DNA of 5,287 bases, taken from positions 1 through 5,287 of the forward strand of contig JAUYFR010000358.1 of NCBI GenBank assembly GCA_030690855.1, written 5' to 3'. Source of the stretch: Gallionellaceae bacterium. Its GTDB lineage: Bacteria > Pseudomonadota > Gammaproteobacteria > Burkholderiales > Gallionellaceae. Numbering within the stretch: the first letter of the stretch is position 1; each line of letters opens with the position of its first letter. This document shows, one piece after another, positions 1 to 5,287 of the stretch. Under the pieces are notes generated by a model, which worked only from the letters and a program-made list of their open reading frames with translations, did no database searches and was not told where the DNA came from. The translations under genes and the position numbers were made by a program.

Positions 1-120
1 CACCCCAAGTTCTCTAAACTTGGAATGATCGCAAATGTTCGTGCTGAAATTCAAATCGTGGACACACATGAATCGCTTGGAACCCTTGTCAATGTTGACG
101 TTGCCGTCGGCACGTCTTAA
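1..120 (+). CDS. C-terminal end of an unidentified protein (partial)
   Basis: Reading frame 1 is open from the first base to a TAA at 118-120 and gives the last 39 residues of a protein that starts outside the window. The visible tail ends in LVNVDVAVGTS, alternates hydrophobic and polar residues as beta strands do, and has no Cys and no aromatic C-terminal residue of the kind typical of outer-membrane barrels. I do not recognise the family, and 39 codons are too few to prove that the frame is coding. The support is an open frame in phase with the edge, natural-looking composition, and a stop just before a well-formed promoter region. It is read in the same direction as nifL, but the sigma54 promoter between them suggests that nifL is transcribed separately. 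Confidence 0.45.
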   Translation, partial: HPKFSKLGMIANVRAEIQIVDTHESLGTLVNVDVAVGTS

Positions 121-140
121 TTAAACCGGACACTACTGAT

Positions 141-170
141 CCAATGTAGCAAAACCTACAAACACATTGG
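141..170. repeat. 7-bp inverted repeat enclosing the NifA site
   Basis: CCAATGT at 141-147 and ACATTGG at 164-170 are perfect inverted repeats separated by 16 nt. The left arm overlaps the TGT half-site of the NifA palindrome, so two nested dyads share bases. No T-run follows, so it does not look like a terminator. Because it lies upstream of the inferred transcription start it would act as DNA, possibly as an operator for a second regulator. It may also be chance. Confidence 0.4.
145..160 (+). promoter_or_regulatory. NifA upstream activator sequence (TGT-N10-ACA)
   Basis: The site matches the NifA binding consensus TGT-N10-ACA exactly: TGT at 145-147 and ACA at 158-160. The dyad extends to TGTAG-N6-CTACA, so it is a better palindrome than the minimal consensus demands. 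It lies about 42 bp upstream of the -24 element, at roughly -84 to -69 from the inferred transcription start, at or near the close end of the usual range for NifA enhancers. Further ACA triplets follow at 162-164 and 164-166. A 16-bp pattern with six fixed bases can occur by chance. Its position upstream of a sigma54 promoter and of nifLA makes function likely. Confidence 0.72.
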
Positions 171-202
171 GTTAGGTGAGATGTATGCCAAAGGCGCTTT
201 CT

Positions 203-218
203 GGGCATGGTTATTGCT
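203..218 (+). promoter_or_regulatory. sigma54 (RpoN) -24/-12 promoter of nifL
   Basis: The sequence GGGCATG-N4-TTGCT matches the RpoN consensus TGGCAYR-N4-TTGCW in all fixed positions except the first (G for T). The invariant GG (204-205) and GC (216-217) are separated by exactly 10 nt, the spacing RpoN requires. The inferred transcription start is about 229-230, leaving a leader of roughly 24 nt before the nifL ATG at 254. With the NifA site upstream, this indicates NifA-activated, sigma54-dependent transcription of nifLA and probably of the third gene. The NtrC consensus (TGCACC-N5-GGTGCA) was not seen upstream. Confidence 0.78.
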
Positions 219-244
219 GGATTGACGGTGTCATCTCAAATTTT

Positions 245-248
245 GGAG
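245..248 (+). promoter_or_regulatory. nifL ribosome binding site
   Basis: GGAG sits 5 nt before the ATG at 254. It decides the nifL start: the longer in-frame GTG at 176 has at most a weak GG near it, and it would lie upstream of the inferred sigma54 transcription start, so it would be absent from that mRNA. Confidence 0.7.
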
Positions 249-253
249 CACCC

Positions 254-1828
254 ATGTCCATCCCTGTTAAAGCAGCCCACTCGTCGCAGAACTCTGACGA
301 CCGCTTACCGCCACATTTATTTAGGCAGGCCGTGGATCAGGCTGCATTAGCCATTTCGATCACCGACGCGCATGCCAACATCCTTTATGCCAACAGTGCG
401 TTTCATCGCACTACGGGCTATGAGCAAAGTGAAATTCTGGGACACAACGAATCCATCCTGTCCTATCGCGTCACGCCTAAATTGGTGTACGAAACCCTCT
501 GGGCACAAATCCAGCGTCAACGTCCCTGGAATGGCTTGTTAGTTAACAAGCGCAAAGATAGTAGTCGCTATCTAGCTGATGTCACGATCACCCCCGTGGT
601 CGGCGACGACGGCTTAACCACTCATTTTCTCGGCATGCATCGCGATGTAACCGAAGTACACCGCTTAGAACGCCAAGTCCAGAATCAAAAAACATTGATC
701 GAATCCGTAGTCGATGCGGCACAGGTTGCTATCGTCTTGCTCGATGAGCATGAGCGGGTGCTACTGGATAATCAGGAGTACAAAAAACTCGTCAGCGATC
801 TGGGTAAAGAACCTGCCACTAAGATACTGGCCGAGCTGCGCATGCAGATGGGTGATGCCTTCACTCAAGCGAATAAATTACATCGTAATATTGCCGCACG
901 CGAAGTATACATCGAGCTAGCCAAGCGCCCTACGCGCTGGTTCTCCTGCGCCATCTCTTGGTTTGAAGAACATGACGTGGGAGCCGATGCATTTTATGAG
1001 CCACAACACCGTCACTATCTGTTACTCACGATTCAGGACATCAGCGAACTGAAACGCCAGCAGGAAACTTTGCGTATGAATAGCCTGCGTGCCTTGTTGT
1101 CAGAACAAGAGCGCATTCAAGGCTTACGTGAAACCTTGGCTGGTGCAGTATTTCAACTAGAGGGCCCTCTTAACATGCTGAGCGCAGCCACTCATATGCT
1201 AGAGCGCCGTCTCATTAACCAATCGACCACAAGCGAAAGTGGTGTTGAGGGAACTATTCCGACCAGTGCATTAGGCGATGCTATTCAAAAAAGCCGCGAA
1301 GCCTTGGAAACTTTGCGTGCCTGCATCCCAAACCAAAATATTGATGTCATGCTGCCAGTTGATCTCAATGAGGTCCTGACTGATGTACTGAAACTCGCCA
1401 CTGCCGACCTACTCGCCGCGAGCATCGTGGTGGATTTATTACCATCGAGCAAACCCGCCATCGTTTCGGGTGAGTTAGCACAGCTCACGAATTTATTTAA
1501 ACAGCTCGTAGCGAACGCCATTGAAGCAATCAACGAGCAACGCGGCGGGCGGCGTGAATTGCGCATTGCCTGTTCGCCACACACTGATCACATCGAAGTA
1601 TTCATCGAAGATAGTGGAACAGGTGTAGCGGAAGATTCTCGCTACAAAATCTTCCAACCATTTTTCACTACCAAGGGAGCCACTAAACAACATATCGGAC
1701 TCGGACTCGCGATGGCGCAAGATATCGTCAACTCTCACAACGGCACCATCGACATCGATCCGAGCTACCACACCGGATGTCGTGTACGCGTGCAACTGCC
1801 CTGCCTAGCAGGAGGCACTCATGTCTAG
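254..1828 (+). CDS. nifL: NifL, redox- and nitrogen-sensing anti-activator of NifA
   Basis: This cytoplasmic flavoprotein is known to bind NifA and block nif transcription when oxygen or fixed nitrogen is present. From the ATG at 254 it is 524 aa, close to the about 519 aa of Azotobacter vinelandii NifL. PAS1 spans about 22-135 (ITDAHANILYANSAF, NESILS at 65-70, GMHRDVTE) and matches the FAD-binding domain of A. vinelandii NifL, including the equivalents of its E70 (E66) and W87 (W83). PAS2 spans about 145-265, ending LLLTIQDISEL. A helical H-domain-like region follows at about 265-320. The C-terminal GHKL ATP-binding domain (about 405-516) has an intact N-box (N421), DSGTG (453-457) and GLGLA (482-486). 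The H-box histidine is absent: F300 stands where A. vinelandii has H305, so phosphotransfer is not expected. Q301 replaces its R306. No membrane segment was seen. The end overlaps nifA by 8 nt, which favours balanced NifL:NifA synthesis. A GTG start at 176 would add 26 residues and is less likely. Confidence 0.93.
   Translation: MSIPVKAAHSSQNSDDRLPPHLFRQAVDQAALAISITDAHANILYANSAFHRTTGYEQSEILGHNESILSYRVTPKLVYETLWAQIQRQRPWNGLLVNKRKDSSRYLADVTITPVVGDDGLTTHFLGMHRDVTEVHRLERQVQNQKTLIESVVDAAQVAIVLLDEHERVLLDNQEYKKLVSDLGKEPATKILAELRMQMGDAFTQANKLHRNIAAREVYIELAKRPTRWFSCAISWFEEHDVGADAFYEPQHRHYLLLTIQDISELKRQQETLRMNSLRALLSEQERIQGLRETLAGAVFQLEGPLNMLSAATHMLERRLINQSTTSESGVEGTIPTSALGDAIQKSREALETLRACIPNQNIDVMLPVDLNEVLTDVLKLATADLLAASIVVDLLPSSKPAIVSGELAQLTNLFKQLVANAIEAINEQRGGRRELRIACSPHTDHIEVFIEDSGTGVAEDSRYKIFQPFFTTKGATKQHIGLGLAMAQDIVNSHNGTIDIDPSYHTGCRVRVQLPCLAGGTHV
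1810..1815 (+). promoter_or_regulatory. nifA ribosome binding site
   Basis: AGGAGG lies inside the last codons of nifL, 5 nt before the nifA ATG at 1821. It is the strongest Shine-Dalgarno sequence in the window. It implies that NifA can be initiated efficiently in addition to translational coupling with nifL. Confidence 0.8.
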
Positions 1829-3374
1829 CGCGAATATAGAAGGTTGGGCAAACATCGAGCTCGAACTATTACGCTCGGAGCTGTACTGTCTTTATCAGGT
1901 AAGCAAGGTGCTCTCCCACTCACTCAATTTCAAACAAACCCTTGAGGGCGTATTGAGCGCATTACACGATGGCATGGCACTCGAAAGAGGCATGGTCAGC
2001 CTGATTGACGCGGAGAGCGGTGAGCTGCAAATATCGCTGGTTCACGGCGTATCAGACAGCGTCACCGAAGAGATTAGCTACCTTCCTGGTGAAGGCGTTG
2101 TTGGGATTATTTTAAAGACAGGCAACAGCATCGTGGTTGATCGCATCATGGATGAACCACGTTTTCTCAGTCGCCTTGGCATCTACAATCCACTGGGCGC
2201 TTTTGTCGGCGTACCTATTCGCATCGGTAAAAAAGTCGTCGGCGTTTTAGCCGCCCAACCTGCCATCGGGGTTTCAAAAGAACTCAACGAGTATCAACGC
2301 TTTCTGGAAATGATTGCCAATCTGATCGGGCAGAGCGTGCGCCTGTCGCAAGAAGTCGCACAGGAAAAAATGGAGATCGTAGAAGAGCGAGATGTGTTGC
2401 GCCGAACCGTGCGCGGACAATTTGGCTTTGACAACATCATCGGCCACACCCAGGCTATGCGCCGCATATTCGAGCAGGTGCGTCTGGTAGCGAAGTGGAA
2501 CACTACGGTGCTGATACGCGGTGAAACAGGCACTGGCAAGGAATTAATCGCCAATGCGATTCACTACAACTCTCCGCGCGCCCGATGCAGCTATGTCAAA
2601 CTTAACTGCGCGGCCTTGCCTGAAACACTGCTTGAGTCGGAATTATTTGGACATGAAAAAGGGGCGTTCACCGGAGCAGTAGCGCAACGCAAAGGACGAT
2701 TCGAACAGGCCGAAGGTGGCACCGTATTTCTCGATGAAATTGGCGAAATTTCCGCTCCTTTTCAAGCCAAACTTTTGCGAGTACTGCAAGAGGGTGAACT
2801 CGAACGAGTCGGTGGCACTAAAACAATTAAGGTGGATGTGCGCGTCGTTGCCGCCACTCACCGCAATTTAGAAGCAGAAGTTGAAGCAGGTCGATTTCGC
2901 GAAGATTTGTATTACCGCTTAAACGTGATGCCGCTTTACCTGCCGCCATTGCGTGAGCGATTGGAGGACATCCCCGAAATCGCACGCTTCTTGGTGGAAA
3001 AGGTAGGTACACAACAAGGCCGCCCCCTTAGTTTGACCGATACCGCTTTACGGGTGTTGCTGCATCACGACTGGCCTGGAAATGTACGCGAATTAGAAAA
3101 TTGCCTTGAACGCGCTGCGGTGATGACTGAAGGACACACGATTGACCGCGATGCCATCTTATTGACTGGCATTGATGAAAAGGTTTCCACTAGCCGGGGC
3201 GTTATACAAAATTTAAATCTTGAAGATCCAAATCTGGATGAACGTGAAAAGGTTATCGCCGCGCTTGAGCAGGCAGGGTGGGTACAAGCTAAGGCTGCGC
3301 GTTTACTCGAAATGACACCAAGACAAATTGCTTATCGAATCCAGACCCTGAACATCAAGGTAAAGCAGATCTAA
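1821..3374 (+). CDS. nifA: NifA, sigma54-dependent transcriptional activator of nif genes
   Basis: NifA binds upstream TGT-N10-ACA sites and uses ATP hydrolysis to remodel RpoN-RNA polymerase at nif promoters. The protein is 517 aa, normal for the NifL-partnered class. An N-terminal GAF domain covers about 25-175; in A. vinelandii this domain binds 2-oxoglutarate, which relieves NifL inhibition. A charged linker (about 176-200) leads to the AAA+ domain (about 204-440). That domain has Walker A GETGTGKE (234-241), the sigma54-contacting loop GAFTGA (281-286), Walker B TVFLDEIGE (301-309), the arginine-finger region REDLYYR (360-366) and WPGNVRELEN (418-427). The helix-turn-helix (about 486-511, GWVQAKAARLLEMTPRQIAYRI) is typical of NifA. 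No cysteine occurs after C428, so the Cys-rich interdomain linker of oxygen-sensitive rhizobial NifA is absent, as expected where NifL does the sensing. It overlaps nifL upstream by 8 nt, and its stop shares a base with the next ATG. The NifA site upstream of nifL suggests autoactivation. Confidence 0.96.
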   Translation: MSSANIEGWANIELELLRSELYCLYQVSKVLSHSLNFKQTLEGVLSALHDGMALERGMVSLIDAESGELQISLVHGVSDSVTEEISYLPGEGVVGIILKTGNSIVVDRIMDEPRFLSRLGIYNPLGAFVGVPIRIGKKVVGVLAAQPAIGVSKELNEYQRFLEMIANLIGQSVRLSQEVAQEKMEIVEERDVLRRTVRGQFGFDNIIGHTQAMRRIFEQVRLVAKWNTTVLIRGETGTGKELIANAIHYNSPRARCSYVKLNCAALPETLLESELFGHEKGAFTGAVAQRKGRFEQAEGGTVFLDEIGEISAPFQAKLLRVLQEGELERVGGTKTIKVDVRVVAATHRNLEAEVEAGRFREDLYYRLNVMPLYLPPLRERLEDIPEIARFLVEKVGTQQGRPLSLTDTALRVLLHHDWPGNVRELENCLERAAVMTEGHTIDRDAILLTGIDEKVSTSRGVIQNLNLEDPNLDEREKVIAALEQAGWVQAKAARLLEMTPRQIAYRIQTLNIKVKQI

Positions 3375-5287
3375 TGACTAGCTTGACGTCTACACTGCTG
3401 TCTGAAATTGGCATAGATGATGCCGAGATCGCACAGCGCCAAGCATTTCTGTCATTCGAACAACGTGATGTAGATTTACTCAAAGCGATTCACACTATAT
3501 TAGAGGCGCAACGTGATGATCTGACGGAAGAATTTTACGATCATCTGCTACGCTTTCCAGAGATCCGCCCTCTGCTCGACGATGCAAGCAAACTCGCCCG
3601 TCTGAAGCAGGCACAGGCAGTTTATTTCAGCCAGCTCACCGAAGGCAGTTACGATATTCCTTATGTTGAAAATCGCCTGCATATCGGCGTAATTCACCAA
3701 CGTGTCGGGTTAACACCCAAGTGGTACATGAGCGCTTATTGCAAATATCTAAGCGAAGCAATGCCGCTGATTTTGACTCACTACAGCGATGACCCCAAAC
3801 ACGGATTCGAGGCCTGTCGCGCGCTGATCAAGATTGTCTTCTTCGACATCGGGCTGGCACTGGATACTTACTTCCATGCCGAACATCAAGCCCTGTTGCT
3901 GGCACGCAGCTATACCGAACAGATTGTCAGCAGCATGCCAATCGGCTTCATCGTGATGGATGCTCAAGGCAAGATCCGGCTGGCGAATAATGCGGTGCTG
4001 CGCATGTTCAACTTGAGTAATGCCGCCAATTGGCATGGCGTCTCACTTGGCAATTTTCTTAACGTCATATCGCTGGACGAAAAAATCAGTGAAATATTGA
4101 CGGCCAGCGCAGGCTGTAACGACTACGGCTTCACTCGTCACGACGATGAGGGCGTTCACTCCTACATGGCAGACATCTCACTGGCACAGATGGGCGAAGA
4201 GCACGTTGTGTTGTTCATGGTGCAAGACATCACCCTCCACAAACAGTCCGAAGAAGAAATCCATCGCCTTGCTTTCTACGACTCATTGACTCACTTGCCT
4301 AATCGCAGACTACTGCACGAGAGACTGATGCAAAGCATGTCTATCAGCGCACGCAGCGGTAAGCACGGCGCGGTGATGTTCATCGATTTGGATAATTTCA
4401 AAACCATCAACGATACGCAGGGGCATGATGTCGGGGATTTATTATTGAAAGAAGTCGCCACTCGCCTCACTCAGAGCGTCCGCGAGGGAGACACCGTGGC
4501 GCGGCTGGGCGGGGATGAATTCGTGGTTGCGCTCGAATCAGTCAACAGCTTGGAGCATGATGCTGCTAACCAATCTGAAATGATCGCCGAAAAAATTCGC
4601 GCTGAACTCAACCTCCCCTATCAACTCAACGGAGCCGAGCATCACAGCTCACCCAGCATCGGCGTCACTCTATTCCGGGGGCATCAAAGAAGTTTAGAAG
4701 AGGTGCTCAAACAAGCGGATATGGCCATGTATCAAGCAAAATCTGCCGGCCGCAATAAGGTGTGTTTTTTTGACCCCGTCATGCAAGCAGAAATGGAGCA
4801 CCGCGTTGAGTTGGAGAAAGATTTGCGCGCATCCATTGAACAACAGCAACTCATGCTCTATTTTCAAATGCAAGTGGATGACTCAGCTCATATTTTTGGC
4901 GCTGAAGCCTTGATCCGCTGGCAGCACCCACAACGCGGCATGGTCTCGCCTGCGCAATTCATTCCATTGGCTGAAGAAATCGGCATCATTCTGCCGATAG
5001 GTGACTGGGTAATAGCGCAGGCTTGCGCGCAACTAAAGCACTGGGAGGCAGATCCAGTGATGCGCAACATCAAGCTCTCCGTCAATGTCAGCCCGCGACA
5101 ATTGAGCCAACCCAGTTTCGTTGCGCAAGTCAAAGAAACCATCAAAAAAACAGGTATCCGCGCCACGCATTTAAAACTAGAGCTGACCGAAAGTTTTATT
5201 TTGAAAGACGTGGATGAGGCCATCGAAAAAATGCTGGAACTGCGCAACTTCGGTGTGCGCTTTGCCATGGATGATTTCGGCACCGGC
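3374..5287 (+). CDS. Globin-coupled PAS-GGDEF-EAL c-di-GMP enzyme (partial, 3' end missing)
   Basis: This is a predicted soluble heme sensor that controls c-di-GMP synthesis (GGDEF) and/or breakdown (EAL). 638 codons are visible with no internal stop. A globin-sensor domain occupies about 10-170. By gapless alignment with Bacillus subtilis HemAT, H108 (VIHQRVGL) is the heme-ligating proximal histidine and Y55 the distal tyrosine; their separation of 53 residues equals HemAT Y70-H123. The distal T95 position is A80. A PAS domain covers about 178-290 (SSMPIGFIVMDAQGKIRLANNA, ending VQDITLHK). The GGDEF domain (about 298-460) has AFYDSLTHLPNRR (300-312), metal-binding D338, an intact GGDEF (379-383) and an RxxD inhibitory site (370-373). 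The EAL domain has EAL (511-513), NVS (571-573), LELTES (602-607) and DDFGTG (633-638), where the window ends. Later EAL residues cannot be judged. The ATG shares its A with the nifA TAA. Only a distant AAGG (3357-3360) precedes it, so translational coupling to nifA is likely. No membrane segment was seen. No gene symbol is assigned. Confidence 0.92.
   Translation, partial: MTSLTSTLLSEIGIDDAEIAQRQAFLSFEQRDVDLLKAIHTILEAQRDDLTEEFYDHLLRFPEIRPLLDDASKLARLKQAQAVYFSQLTEGSYDIPYVENRLHIGVIHQRVGLTPKWYMSAYCKYLSEAMPLILTHYSDDPKHGFEACRALIKIVFFDIGLALDTYFHAEHQALLLARSYTEQIVSSMPIGFIVMDAQGKIRLANNAVLRMFNLSNAANWHGVSLGNFLNVISLDEKISEILTASAGCNDYGFTRHDDEGVHSYMADISLAQMGEEHVVLFMVQDITLHKQSEEEIHRLAFYDSLTHLPNRRLLHERLMQSMSISARSGKHGAVMFIDLDNFKTINDTQGHDVGDLLLKEVATRLTQSVREGDTVARLGGDEFVVALESVNSLEHDAANQSEMIAEKIRAELNLPYQLNGAEHHSSPSIGVTLFRGHQRSLEEVLKQADMAMYQAKSAGRNKVCFFDPVMQAEMEHRVELEKDLRASIEQQQLMLYFQMQVDDSAHIFGAEALIRWQHPQRGMVSPAQFIPLAEEIGIILPIGDWVIAQACAQLKHWEADPVMRNIKLSVNVSPRQLSQPSFVAQVKETIKKTGIRATHLKLELTESFILKDVDEAIEKMLELRNFGVRFAMDDFGTG

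Noticed and set aside
95..123. Sigma70-like TTGACG (95-100) followed after 17 nt by TAATTA
   Set aside because: The -35 match is good but TAATTA matches the -10 consensus poorly. A weak constitutive promoter cannot be excluded, but the sigma54 element is far better supported.
141..170. Rho-independent terminator for the upstream gene
   Set aside because: The 7-bp arms have a 16-nt loop, low GC and no following T-run.
714..920. 68-codon + strand frame inside nifL
   Set aside because: It is an out-of-frame shadow within the PAS2 region, with no supporting signal.
1285..1795. Two overlapping reverse-strand frames of about 100 codons opposite nifL
   Set aside because: They are antisense to the conserved NifL C-terminal ATPase domain and resemble no known family. 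No ribosome site was recognised for them.
2294..3012. Several short reverse-strand frames opposite nifA
   Set aside because: They are antisense to the highly conserved AAA+ domain; their sequences carry no family signature.
3749..4036. 95-codon reverse-strand frame opposite the globin-PAS junction
   Set aside because: The + strand frame is continuous and domain-bearing here; the reverse translation has no recognisable motif.
4888..5283. 131-codon reverse-strand open frame opposite the EAL region
   Set aside because: It lies wholly opposite recognisable EAL motifs on the + strand, and its Ser-rich, family-less translation is typical of an antisense shadow.

Overview
The window is a nitrogen-fixation regulatory locus, all on the + strand. 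It carries a complete nifL (redox/nitrogen-sensing anti-activator) and a complete nifA (sigma54 enhancer-binding activator of nif genes). These are followed by the first 638 codons of a large globin-PAS-GGDEF-EAL protein, predicted to be a heme-based gas sensor that makes and/or degrades cyclic di-GMP. The window ends inside that gene's EAL domain. A 39-codon C-terminal remnant of an unidentified gene occupies the left edge. No RNA genes, insertion sequences or CRISPR arrays were seen.

Layout: 1-120 is the tail of an unidentified protein. 121-253 is a compact regulatory region. It holds a perfect NifA-type upstream activator sequence (TGT-N10-ACA, 145-160), a -24/-12 sigma54 promoter (203-218) with the correct GG-N10-GC spacing, and a Shine-Dalgarno sequence (245-248) before the preferred nifL start at 254. 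nifL runs 254-1828. nifA runs 1821-3374 and overlaps nifL by 8 nt. The globin-GGDEF-EAL gene runs 3374-5287+ and shares one base with the nifA stop (TAATG). The overlaps point to one transcript with translational coupling.

How the genes may work together: NifL has an N-terminal PAS domain of the FAD-binding redox-sensing type. In characterised systems it binds NifA and blocks it under oxidising or nitrogen-rich conditions. NifA here lacks cysteines in its C-terminal interdomain linker, which fits the NifL-controlled rather than the intrinsically oxygen-sensitive class. The promoter suggests that NifA activates its own operon. The unusual part is the third gene: a predicted oxygen (or NO/CO) heme sensor wired to c-di-GMP metabolism and placed in the nifLA operon. 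This suggests, as inference, that a second gas signal drives a lifestyle response such as biofilm formation or motility when nitrogen fixation is switched on.

Organism: a diazotrophic proteobacterium. The nifL-nifA pair and moderate base composition suit a beta- or gammaproteobacterium. The protein resembles Azotobacter vinelandii NifL clearly but diverges well from it. Genus cannot be fixed from this window. All family comparisons were made by eye against remembered sequences.
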